From positions 95,515,204 to 95,579,203 of the forward strand of contig CM019069.1 in assembly GCA_009667805.1 (NCBI GenBank): a DNA stretch of 64,000 bases, written 5' to 3'. The position numbers and the translations under genes were made by a program. The notes under the pieces were generated by a model. That model was not told the DNA's origin. It saw only the letters and a program-made list of their open reading frames with translations, and ran no database searches. Positions 10,946-20,214 of the stretch are shown here, piece by piece (within the stretch, counting starts at the first letter, position 1; the number at the start of each line of letters is the position of its first letter). This stretch comes from Leptobrachium leishanense. Taxonomy: Eukaryota > Chordata > Amphibia > Anura > Megophryidae.

Positions 10946-11275
10946 CTAAGTAATACTTCCTGGGGCCAGGAGAGCCAGGCTGCCATGGGATTTAGTGTGA
11001 CACAGAACTGCAAAACTCACACGAGGACGGCCTCGGGACCAAATAAAACGCAGTAACTCTTTCCGGAGCGCAACAAAAAAGGCAACCGAAACCGAGATTG
11101 GAAGGGCATTGAAAAGATAAAGTAGCCTCAGCAGTAGGTTAATGTTAAGAGTAGCAATTCTACCCATCCAGGATAGCATCCGGCTATTCCAGTCTGCAAG
11201 ATCTTCACGAAAAGTGCCCAAGATGGACATGAAATTAAAGTCATAAAGTTGCTTGTAAGATTGTGCCAACCACAA
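10946..11275 (-). pseudogene. L1 ORF2 fragment downstream of the RT domain
   Basis: It reads DLADWNSRMLSWMGRIATLN, then YLFNALPISV and ELLRFIWSRGRPRVSF. This matches, in order, DLKDWHKPQFSWFGRINILK, YLFQTLPIAL and FLKFIWRDNRPWISY of the L1 at 46109-48710. The RT domain proper lies further 5' and is lost through truncation at 11361. Frames change between this block and 10082-10420, so it is a pseudogene. Confidence 0.82.
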
Positions 11276-11889
11276 CCCTAATTATTTCCTGCAGTGAGTG
11301 CAGTAATGGAACGGAAAGTCACGGCGAATGGAGTGTAAGGGAATCCAAAGAGACATTAAGATGGTTTGGCTATTTTGACCTAGAATTTTCAGTTCTCCAG
11401 TCATTTTCCTGGTTTTCACCTCCCTCTGAATAACCCTGTATATGTCGTTAAATTTGAATTTTACAAACTACACACAATCTTACCATGGAATCTTTTGGCA
11501 AATAACCTGTGTTCAAGAACGTTCTGCATACATAACATAAATGTTGATGTGCAGGAGGGTAGGGATAAAAGGGAAACTGAAGCAGTTGTTTTCTGTAAGC
11601 TAGATTCAGTCCGATCACAGCAAGAAACTAATGGGACTTTTGTCGCTATGTGTCTCAAGACCAAATACGTCTTCCAGGATAGCGGAATAAATGAAGAATC
11701 ACAAATTGGTGCGAGGAATCAATGAAACACAAGTTCTATTAGTTTCACGCTGTGGCTGGTGTAGATCCAGCAAAGAAAAACCAAGTGCGTCTGATGCTCT
11801 TTTTATGTCAGTGTGATACTGTAGTTTAGTTTTTACGGGGTCCCTTAAAAGCAAAATTTGTACATGATGTATTTTATTCAAAATACACA

Positions 11890-12440
11890 CATTAGCGCTA
11901 ACTTAAAGGCGGTGATAGTGAATCAGAGGTGATCTGTGCGGCGCGCTAACGGGTTAAAAAAAAACTTTAGCGAATTGGTATTAGCCATTTATACCGCGAG
12001 GTTAGTTTACTTTGCGCTCCTATACTTAACATGGGGAGTGCGAAGTGAAAGCATAGATTAACTAGCGTTAGGATCACAGCGCTAGGATTAACTAGCGTTA
12101 GGATCCTAACGCTAGTTACTAAGAGCTGGTGCTAACGAAAAAAGTTAACACCAGCTTTGAGCTGGTGCTAACTGATTCCACTGCTGCAGAATCAGTTAGC
12201 AGCAGCTGAAAAGCCCCACAAAAAAACAAACACTCACCTCTCTTCCTGCGGCGTGTACAGCGGCCCAATCTCCTGCTTCTGGCCGGCAGGAGCAGAGTGG
12301 GGCCGGGGAGAAAAAAGTCCCCAGTCTCCCTCCGCAATCACTCCGCCGACCAGCAGGATCTCGCAAGAGGCCCTCCCTGATCGCCTGCCCCACAATCTGA
12401 TGGTGAAACCAGGATGCAAAGGGGAAATTAGCGATCGCTA
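11890..12440 (-). repeat. Third, inverted copy of the GGGCCCTATTA MITE family
   Basis: Read on the minus strand, 12250-12440 matches 13920-14000 and 19190-19290 through the shared blocks GACTGGGGACTTTTTT, CACTCTGCTCC and GGCCAGAAG. The segment 11990-12180 contains the family's GCTAGTTA / TAGCGTTAGGAT inverted repeats and the phrase GAGCTGGTGCTAAC. The ends are decayed. Confidence 0.6.
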
Positions 12441-12479
12441 ATGGAGAGGTTTCCCCTACCTCACCCAGCATCTCAGGCA

Positions 12480-13560
12480 ACTGGGATTTTGAGTTTGCTG
12501 ACATCACCCTCTGAGCAGGGCCGGCCCAAGCCACTGTGCTGCCTGGAGCTAAAAATGAAATGCTGCCCCCCCCCAAAAAAAGGGACATGTATGAGCGTAT
12601 CAGAGCTCCACAGCAATAAAACTCACAGTAATGTGCAGTGTGTATGAGCGTATCCCAGAGTACTATAGCAATAAAACTCACAGTAATGTGCGGTGTGTAT
12701 GAACGTATCAGAGCTCCACAGCAATAAAACTCACAGTAACATGCCATGTGTATGAGTATCACAGAGCGCCACAAATCCCGGCCCACTGTCACACACCTCC
12801 ACACATACAGTCACACACACACACACACACACACAGTCACACACACACACACCTACACACACCCCTACACAGTCACACACAACCACACACCCCTACAGTC
12901 ACACACACACACACACACACACCTAAACTTACCCACACAGTGGAGGGCTTGTTGGATGCCGTCAGGCCTGATTGAGCTCTGCTGCAGCACACTTGAGGGT
13001 CTGGTGGCAGCCTGGTACTGTGGCTGGCTCTGGGCCTGGCTGAGGCCTTGCTCCGCGGTTGGCTCTGGGCCTGGCATCGGGGCTGGGTCTGGGCTCCGGG
13101 CTGGCTCTGGCCGAGGCCTAGCATTGGGGTTGCATCTGGGCCTGGCACTGGCTCCGGGCCATGCCAAGGCCTTGCTCTGGGTCAGCCACTGGCAACGGGA
13201 CTGGTTACTGGCCTGGCTTCAGACTGCCGCTGGAGGTTGAAAGTGGCGGGCTCCGCCTCATTCAGGGAAGTGCCCACGTGTGAAGAGGACAGGCGCTGCT
13301 CCTCTCGTGTGCGGGGGTGGGCGCTGCTCCTCTCGTTTGAGGGATTCAGGGCCGTGCCTTGTCCAGGACGGGTGCTCCTTGCTGCAGCCCTTCACAGGGC
13401 GATTTTGCCGCTCCTGAAAAGGGCCGCCTGGAGCCGCTGCTCCGCCCTGCTCCATGGATGGGCCAGCCCTGCCTCTGAGACCACCCCCAACAGCTCAGAT
13501 CCATCATTCTTTGCAGGCGCTACGGAACTTGTCCATAAAGTCCCATAGCAGTGCACAATT
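12480..13560. mobile_element. Decayed hAT relative with tandem cassettes and minisatellites
   Basis: It begins near GGGCCGGCCCAAGCC and GTGCTGCCTGGAG. It carries three tandem copies (about 12590-12775) of the 56-bp cassette CCACAGCAATAAAACTCACAG + TAATGTG...GTGTATGAGCGTATCA, then a (CA)n tract, then a GC-rich imperfect tandem repeat (about 13010-13215, GGCTCTGGGCCTGGC units). The same cassette sits inside the hAT-like elements at 34428-42698 and 61597-62345, which is the basis for the family call. Long open frames across 12746-13548 are low-complexity and not credible genes. Confidence 0.5.
12786..12930. repeat. (CA)n microsatellite, interrupted
   Basis: Runs of ACACAC broken by AGTCACACAC and CCCCTACA. 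The open frames through it are rich in His/Thr and are artefacts. Confidence 0.95.
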
Positions 13561-13715
13561 TTCAGTTCCTACGCTACGCCGGTTGCGTAGAATCACAAAT
13601 TGCACAGTAAAGCTTCAGGGACTTCCTATTCAGCTCGAGGACCTCTAAACCTGGAAGAGCTGCACACATTGAGGGAAAAAAAGTAAGTAAAATCAAACCC
13701 CCTTTTACAAAAAAA

Positions 13716-14355
13716 GGGCAGTATCACATACTGCCTGTTAAAACGGGATGCTAAAGAGGAAAACTTGCGCCTGCAGGTTTCTCCTTATTGTCTGCATTTT
13801 AGCTCCATATTACAGGACAGTCGTTAATCCAGCAGCCTGCCCCGAAATGCAAAGCTAAGGCTCAGTATACTTGAGGAAGTGCTAATGCACCGCCCCGAGC
13901 ATCCCCTCCATCGAGTCAATAGGACTTTTTTCCCCTCAGTCTCACTCTGCTCCCGGTGACCAGAAAAGGAAGATCGAGTCGCCGTTCTCGCCACGGGATG
14001 AGGGGTGAGTAACTGATTTTTGGGGGTTTTTACAGCTGGTGATAGCCGATTCTGCAGAAATCAGTTAACCACAGCTTGGAGCTGGTGCTAACGCTGCGAG
14101 TTAACCGCAGTGGGGCATAATTAGCGTTACGACTTTGTAATCCTAATGCTAATTAAGTCTTTGTCCTCCCCATGATAAACATAGGGAGCGCAAAGTACGG
14201 TAAATTCGGAATCTCCGAATCGCTAACGTTTTATTTTTTAAAATCCGTTAGCGTTCAGAATGTAATATGGTCAGCCCGCACTAGGGCCACTTAACATAAC
14301 GTTAACGCTCACACAGCTGAGCGTTAACGTTACCGTTAAGTATGTAATAGGGCCC
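13716..14355 (+). mobile_element. MITE of the GGGCCCTATTA family, copy 1
   Basis: The left end gggcagtatcacat and right end atgtaatagggccc are imperfect inverted termini. The interior has AAAACTTGCGCCTGCAGGTT, CGCCCCGAGCATCCCCTCC and CACAGCTGAGCGTTAACG. The same blocks occur in the same order and orientation at 18943-19591. Many short TTAGCG/CGCTAA and GTTAAC inverted repeats are present. It is non-coding. The target duplication is unclear. Confidence 0.7.
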
Positions 14356-15170
14356 AAAATGTTTAAAACATAATTGCGTAAAGGCTGTCAGCAGCATCTG
14401 TCCAATTATTTAAACTCTTCCCTAGCAAGCTATTTTTGGATTAAAAATGCTATCATAACATTTATTTGAAACATGGCATGTGAAGTTAACAATTAAATAT
14501 CAGGTAAAATATAAGTTTCACACAGAAATTGTTATTCTGAGAAAATTTAATTAATGTTAATGTGCTATTTTTATTTTTCATGTATTCGTTCATCCTTTAC
14601 AGAAATATTGTTGAAATGTAAAATTTTGAGCTCTAGATGGTGTCCCTTATCTTTTTCAAACGGGGTCTGCATTATTATCATACAGACAGAAATGGCCTTT
14701 GTGTTAGACACAGTAACTGTGATGAAGATAAAAAATAAAAATGGTGAGCCCTCCTGCTTATGGGGATTTGAAGTGATCAGAATGAGGTTATTAGCAATGC
14801 AGCTTCCCAATGTATGTGCAAACATCCAAGTGTATGTGTCATAATGCCTGTATATGGAAATTACAGTAACACCTTGTATCTGTACAGAACAGGGGTTATC
14901 AAACACTATAAGCCCCTGAATTTTATACCTGAGTAACCCCAGAGCTCTCCCTGTATTCTGCCCTCTCCCTAGCAGCTGTAATGCATCAATAATCAAATTG
15001 AACCTTTTGTTACAGTTAGAATTAAGGCTGCTATTTGCAACTGATTTCATGTCTCTCCAGGGTGCTTGGAAAGACATAAAACAAAGGATTTCCTTTCTCC
15101 ACAGGGGCACACTAATCTTGCTTTAAGATGGTATGAAAATGATCTTTTGATGTGCTAATGAGTGCTTTTC
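14356..15170. other. No gene recognised; contains one unexplained open frame
   Basis: AT-rich sequence without visible repeats. The minus strand carries an open frame of 179 codons (15110 down to 14571, starting MPLWRKEILCFMSFQAP). It has no motif I recognise, and no splice context or flanking gene supports it. It may be chance or an old repeat. Confidence 0.3.
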
Positions 15171-15186
15171 AAAACATTACAAAATC

Positions 15187-17162
15187 AGGGCGTGGCTGGA
15201 CGCCGAGCTGAGCGGACGTGTGGTGAGGGAGCTCCTGTTGCTGAGTGCTATACTGTCTGATTTTGTACCCTTAGCTCCCGGCCCGCAGATCGGTTCACCT
15301 CCGCAGCCACCTTGCAGAGTCCCCTGATTGTGGTGTTCCTTTCTTGACCCCCCGGGAGGCACCATTACCCAGATCCAGCACCCTATAACCTGCGGTGTTT
15401 TGCTGGGGGCCATCTTTGTTTGCGGCCTACTACTCGGCTGGGACTTTCTGCCTGGATGGGGAAGAAAAGCAAGCGCCTGGAGGGTTCGGAGGCGGCGGCT
15501 GCTCAGCTGGATATTCGGCTTTCCCTGGGGGCATCACTGACTGGTACTGGGCGTCAGTGTCAAGAGGTGACCCCAGAGGTACCTGTGTCCCCAGATGGCT
15601 CACCCTGTCGCGGTTCGGTGGCGCCTGATACCCCACACACGCAGCTGTCGACTAAAGACGATATCCGGCAGCTATATGAAGATCTGAGGGCCCTGTGGCA
15701 AACTGACCTTATTCAGGTCAGAGCTGAAATTGTGGCCATCTCGTCTGGCTCTGTGTCTATGGGTGCGCGCCTGTCGGTCCTGGAGGAGGAGAGACCAGGA
15801 GTACAGGCCCAGATGGAAGACCTACGGAATCAGGTCACGGCCCTATCGTTCACAGTTTTGGATTTGGAGACTAGACAGCGCCGTTGCAATTTGCAGATTA
15901 GGGGGATCCCTGAGACTGTATGTGATGAGGCTCTGCTGTCATGTGTTTTGGGCCTGGTGGCCATGCTGCTGACTCTACCTCTGGACTTCCCGGTGCCGGT
16001 TACCACGGCCTTCCGAGTGCGTAAGGCGGCTGCTGTGCCTGTAACAGCTCCCAGGGACGTTATTGTTGTCACTACTGATGTCACTACTGATGTCTCCACT
16101 CATGCCAAAGTGCTTAAGAAAGCGGGAAATGTCCCGTCGGTGACCTACAATGATATGCAGGTAACCATCTATCGAGACTTATCATTTCTTGCACTGCGGC
16201 ACGTCGCCGTTTCCGTGATGTAACGAGCCACATGAGAGAACGGGGACTCCGATATCGTTGGGGTCTGGCTCCCTGATGATACTGCACGGTGGGACTATGC
16301 ACTCCGTGACCACACCGGACGAAGCACGGGCTCTACTGGACGTCGGCATGCGTCCTCTGAACACCACGGCGCCTACTTGTTGTGGAAACACGACTGCAGG
16401 GCCTCTGCAATTGGATCCGGGCTGATGACGTGTGGCCCCTCCTTGACCAAGAGCCTAACAGTACTGATCACCTGATACTGTGTCGCCGGGGCTCCTACGC
16501 CAATGTTTTTCTAGTTGCATATTATGCGGTGTTGTTTTTTTTTTTGTATCCCCCCCCTTGAGATGGTCCCATCCCTATGTTTATTGCTATGACTGGCTGA
16601 CTCCCCCCCCACCCCCTTTTTTAAAAATTTTTTGATTAACAATGTTATCCTGAGTGAACCTCATTACTGGCGGACCTCTTGCAGACCTCGGCACATAGGA
16701 CTTTCTGAGACCATTGGGACATTGGGTATTATGTCCTCCCCAATCCCCCCCTTTGTTTTTTTTTTGATGAGGGACACTGGGTGGTCCTGGGCGCGCCACT
16801 TGGGCAGCCACCATGGCTCTAGCCGTCTCTTCTGGCCCTAGGTCCCCCGGCCCCTGTGATCTCTTCCATGGCCCCCAGAATACCTTACGGTTCCTGGGGT
16901 GAGCCTGGAATGTCACACTCCTGGGCGATCCCCCACTCTTTGTATCCCTTAATTATTATTTATTTATTTATTTTCCTTCTTTCTCTATTTTTCCTGATGT
17001 CCCTCTGCATCCTATGCCAAGCTCTGTTTTTGATGTCATTTATCCTCCCCTGCCCCCTTTCTTACCTGCGGTATATTGTTATTCTCTCGCTATGTGTCTT
17101 TTGAAAAAGCGGATTATTGTATTGCTGACTTACAAGTAAAATAAAATCTTGAATATAAAAAA
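15187..17162 (+). mobile_element. HAL1-like L1 derivative: ORF1 only, both ends present
   Basis: It is flanked by a perfect 16-bp target duplication, aaaacattacaaaatc, at 15171-15186 and 17163-17178. The 5' end GGGCGTGGCTGGACGCC resembles the 5' end of the full-length L1 at 53378 (GGGGCGTGGCTTGGC), so it is not 5'-truncated. The 3' end is AAATAAAATCTTGAATAT plus an A tail. Between them is an ORF1 and about 0.9 kb of 3' sequence with no endonuclease or RT coding. Mammalian HAL1 elements have this organisation and use ORF2 from other L1s; the same is inferred here. Confidence 0.82.
15456..16276 (+). pseudogene. L1-type ORF1 (nucleic-acid-binding protein), one frameshift
   Basis: ORF1p of L1 elements binds the element's RNA as a trimer held by a coiled coil. 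The start MGKKSKRLEGSE at 15456 was chosen over the in-frame ATG at 15420 because basic MGKK-type starts are usual for the family. Residues about 60-150 are heptad-like (LSTKDDIRQLYEDL, LSVLEEERPGVQAQMEDL). DLETRQRRCNLQIRGIPE is the entry to the RRM-like domain, and QVTIYRDLS follows. The first frame stops at 16223. The expected C-terminal motif MRERGLRYRWGLAP lies in another frame ending at TGA 16274-16276, so a frameshift lies before about 16205. The protein as encoded would lack its C-terminal domain. Confidence 0.82.
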
Positions 17163-17178
17163 AAAACATTACAAAATC

Positions 17179-17800
17179 GAGATAACCCCTTCACACCCAA
17201 AATCGAGTTATGAGCAAGAAATGTAACTCTTTTTAATAGAGTATCCCTATTAAGATCTACTAATATGTTATCCAAAAATAATATACAGACACATTTATAT
17301 AGAATAGGGACCTCTAACTCTGACCCCCCCCCCAAGATGTTGCTGAACAACAAGTCCAATGATTCTCTGGCCATTCAATGCATTCAAATATCTTTGGGAA
17401 CTGTAGGCCATCAACATCTTGAGGACCAGAGTTTGTCATCCATGATCTATTGTATTAAGTATACAATTACTGGTGTGGGGGCGAGTTGCACTGCCCTGAA
17501 ACGTGTGCTGTTTATGTTAGCTTTTCATTAAAATACATGCTGTCTTGCTAGTGGAACTGTTGGCAATAGAGAATCTTGTTTGTTTTCGATGTATAACGTA
17601 GTATTTGATTTGACGGAGTCACTTTAGGTAGATTTAGGTGTCATCATGCACACCTTGCACCACATCAATATGAAAATCATTTTCCTTGAGTATTCCTAAG
17701 TCCTAGCTTATTTAGCTTATTCCTAGCTTATATATATTTACCTACAATGTACATACTGTATATAAGAACCTCAAAATGTCACCTGACCTCTTCTGTTCAT
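17179..17800. other. No gene recognised
   Basis: Mostly unique AT-rich DNA with a C9 run near 17325. No repeat ends or coding signal were seen. Confidence 0.4.
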
Positions 17801-17802
17801 TA

Positions 17803-18204
17803 ACCTCCCTGGCGGTGTTCCCGAGTGAGTCGCGGGCTTAAATTTCACCGCTGAGAGCGGTAACCCCGAGACACACTCGGGCTGTATACATCACCTCTCT
17901 GTGCGCTCCCTCGATAATCTCTGCAGTCTCCTCCGGCGATCGTGGCATTTCACTTCCTGGATTCCTTCTCACGAGGAAGGAACCAGGAAGTAATGAGGTC
18001 ACGGTCACCGGAGGAGGCAGCTGGCGACTTCAAGGGAGCGCAGGGAGAGGTGATGTAGCCAGCGGCATCCCTAGTGTTGCTCGGGGTTACCGCTTCCAAC
18101 ATTGGAATTTAACCCCGAGTCACACTCGGGATGTTGCTAGGGGGGGGGGGATAGACAGCTTTTAGAAAGGGGGAATTTCCAAATAAATAGACTGCCAGGG
18201 AGGT
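17803..18204. mobile_element. MITE with ACCTCCCTGGC termini
   Basis: It starts ACCTCCCTGGCGGTG and ends ACTGCCAGGGAGGT, flanked on both sides by TA (17801-17802, 18205-18206). The interior contains repeated CCCGAGTG/CACTCGGG and GGTTACCGC/GCGGTAAC inverted blocks. The superfamily is uncertain: TA flanks fit Tc1/mariner, but the ends do not clearly match. About 400 bp, non-coding. Confidence 0.75.
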
Positions 18205-18247
18205 TACTATTGCATTCATATTTATAGCACTTTGGATAATACACATT

Positions 18248-18377
18248 GGGCTATATTACAGAGTTATTGCTAACTTAACCAGAGCTGCTGTAAACCTAAA
18301 AACTCCATAGACTATAATGGCTCTGGGAAGTTTACAACAGTTCTGGTTAAGTTAGCATCAACTTTGTAATATTGCCC
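18248..18377. mobile_element. Small palindromic MITE
   Basis: A 130-bp element. The left arm gggctatattacagagtt, followed by GCTAACTTAACCAGA, is nearly complementary to the right arm TCTGGTTAAGTTAGC followed by aactttgtaatattgccc. Only about 55 bp are unpaired. The termini resemble the GGGCCCTATTA family at 13716 and 18943. Confidence 0.75.
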
Positions 18378-18399
18378 ATTTTCTATAGACTTTTAGAAA

Positions 18400-18615
18400 T
18401 TTTTAAGTAACGTAGTGATTATATTTCCTACATATTTATTTTCTTAATCTTCTATATTTGTGATAATCTTTATATTTGTGTTTTGTTTTGTTTTTAATAT
18501 CTTGCATTTATTACATTGTACCCTACTGTTACAATTCAACATTCTTGAACCCAGGACATACTTGAAAACGAGAGAAATCTCAATGTATCCTTCCTGGTAA
18601 AATACTTTATAAATC
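18400..18615 (+). mobile_element. L2-group LINE 3' UTR fragment
   Basis: It matches the 3' UTR at 8325-8508, including TTTCCTACATATTTATTTTC, ATCTTGCATTTATTACATTG and the tail GAGAGAAATCTCAATG with CTTCCTGGTAAAATAC. No coding remains. Confidence 0.8.
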
Positions 18616-18942
18616 AATTAATATAGTAGGATATTTGTAAAGGTGGTAATGTATTATCTTGTTTGATAGTTCCAAAACAGAGGAAAAACAGACTCCACGT
18701 TGAAATCGACTGCGCCTCCCTAAATAAAGAGAGCCTCAATTTGCACCTTGAACAACCTCCATGTAAAGACACAATTTTCTTTGGTATTGTGAAAGCAGCA
18801 TACCCAGTTTACTTACCTGGAGAATGAAAAGATGTCAAATAAATTATATAAGTACAGACAATACACAACTGACCACATCAAATGGGAAGTTACTGCTAAT
18901 ACGACCACAAAAAAAAGGATTAACGAAAATTAGCAAAATATA

Positions 18943-19591
18943 GGACTATTACATTGTGCCTGCTAAAAAGGGGTCGCTAAGGAGGAAAACCTGCACCTGC
19001 AGGTTTCTCCTTAGTGTCCCTGTTTTAGCTCCATATTACAGAGCAGGTGCAGATTCAGCAGCCTGCCCCGTAATGCAGTGCTAAGCCTCAGGATACTCGA
19101 GGCAGCGCTAATGCTCCGCCCCGAGCATCCCCTCCATGGAGGCTTTGACTGTCGAGTCACATGACCTGCAGGTCAGTGGAGTGATCGGAGATGGAGACTG
19201 GGGACTTTTTTTATCCAATCTCACTCTGCTCCTGGTGGCCAGAAGAGACAGATCGGGCAGCCGTTCTTGCCGCGGGATGAGAAGCAGAATCAATTAGCAC
19301 CAGCTCCTAGCTGTCGTTAACTTTTCAGTTAACCGCAGCGGAGCGTAGGTAGTGTTAGGACTTTGTAATCCTAACGCTAATTAATGATTTGCACTCCCTA
19401 TGTTAAGCATAGGGAGCGCAAAGTACAGTAAACTCGCTTTGAAAAGTGCAATCTCCGAATCGCTAATGGGTCTTTTTATTCCGTTAGTGCTCGGAATGTA
19501 ATATGGTTGGCCCGCGCTAGGGCCTCTTAACCTAATGTTAACGCTCACACAGCTGAGCGCCAACGTTAGTGTTAAGTATGTAATAGGGCCC
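18943..19591 (+). mobile_element. MITE of the GGGCCCTATTA family, copy 2
   Basis: The left end ggactattacat and right end atgtaatagggccc enclose the same ordered blocks as 13716-14355: CTGCAGGTTTCTCCTTAGTG, CGCCCCGAGCATCCCCTCC, CTAACGCTAATTAATG and CACAGCTGAGCGCCAACG. It has the same orientation as copy 1, 5 kb away. Non-coding. Confidence 0.72.
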
Positions 19592-20108
19592 ATTTTCATT
19601 AAGTTTCGAGTCGTGGAAACTTAGTAGAATCATTGAAAGCACTGCAATTTCATTTATCACTACACAGCCCCACTAGATTGAGTTCTCCTGCAGTTCTCTT
19701 TCTACTCTTATACACTTCTCTGGAAATTCACCAGTTCCAAGTTGGAGAACTATGTCAACAGAAGTCAAAATGTTTTTTTACCACCACAATTGAAGTTCTC
19801 CCGTCTAAGAATGTCTAAGTTCACTTCTTCAATCGAATGACAATGGTGAACCAAACTTCAATTGTAATTTGTGGCAACTTCAGCTACAGTAACTGAAGTC
19901 TCCTTCTCTGTGGTGGAATCGTTATTTACAATTGTCTGTCTCAAGTAAAACTGCATAGTGAATAGACATATGAGTGATTTTGCCATTTATCATGAACCCT
20001 TTTGGTAACCTATCTTTTTGAGCTGTAAATCATGCAAACACGTAGAAAATGAATAAATATATATATACACACACAAATAGAACATAAAGTATAATGTAAG
20101 ATCTTTAC
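19592..20108. other. No gene recognised; intron-like if the adjacent exon is real
   Basis: AT-rich, apparently unique sequence downstream (minus strand) of the exon candidate at 20109-20212. No repeat ends seen. Confidence 0.4.
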
Positions 20109-20212
20109 CTCAATCAGTTTTCTTTCATAGGAGTTCGCTAGTTCATCATTATCTACTATTGGTTTTACTTCAGGGATTGGTTCACTATCAATATTCCGTA
20201 GGTTTGGGATTG
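20109..20212 (-). CDS. Candidate internal coding exon of an unidentified host gene
   Basis: On the minus strand a 104-bp segment lies between an AG acceptor (plus 20213-20214, preceded by a moderately pyrimidine-rich tract and a TAACATA branch-like motif) and a strong donor, GAG followed by GTAAAG (plus 20103-20108). Only one frame is sensible. It skips two bases, then reads 34 codons without a stop, beginning IPNLRNIDSEPIPEV and ending ELANSYERKLIE. The hydrophilic, non-repetitive composition differs from the satellite-derived frames elsewhere. No repeat overlaps it and the surrounding 2.5 kb is unique DNA. I do not recognise the protein. A 34-codon open frame can occur by chance, so the case rests on frame plus both splice sites. 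Confidence 0.5.
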
Positions 20213-20214
20213 CT

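Larger units (their letters stand above)
9330..11361 (-). mobile_element. 5'-truncated L1 retrotransposon, 3' part only
   Basis: The insertion is flanked by tggtttggc at 9321-9329 and 11362-11370, a 9-bp target duplication. The left edge is T-rich (ttatttattttttttg), which is the A-rich 3' end of a minus-strand LINE. The interior keeps several blocks of ORF2 C-terminal coding. It entered the foldback MITE at 9219-11437, so it is younger than that MITE. Confidence 0.88.
9219..11437. mobile_element. Foldback MITE split by an L1 insertion
   Basis: The left part (9219-9329) begins GGGTTATTCGGAGAGAGG. The right part (11371-11437) ends CACCTCCCTCTGAATAACCC, the near-complement. Without the L1 the MITE would be about 180 bp, like the unit at 5690-5860. 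It encodes nothing. Confidence 0.85.

Noticed and set aside
12746..13548. Open frames of 164-166 codons with HTHTHT and WLWAWHRGW repeats
   Set aside because: (CA)n microsatellite and GC-rich tandem repeat; low complexity.
15177..15413. Bacterial or phage origin of parts of the window
   Set aside because: LINE, PLE, SINE and hAT signatures throughout, splice-type signals and no operon-like coding all point to a nuclear vertebrate genome.
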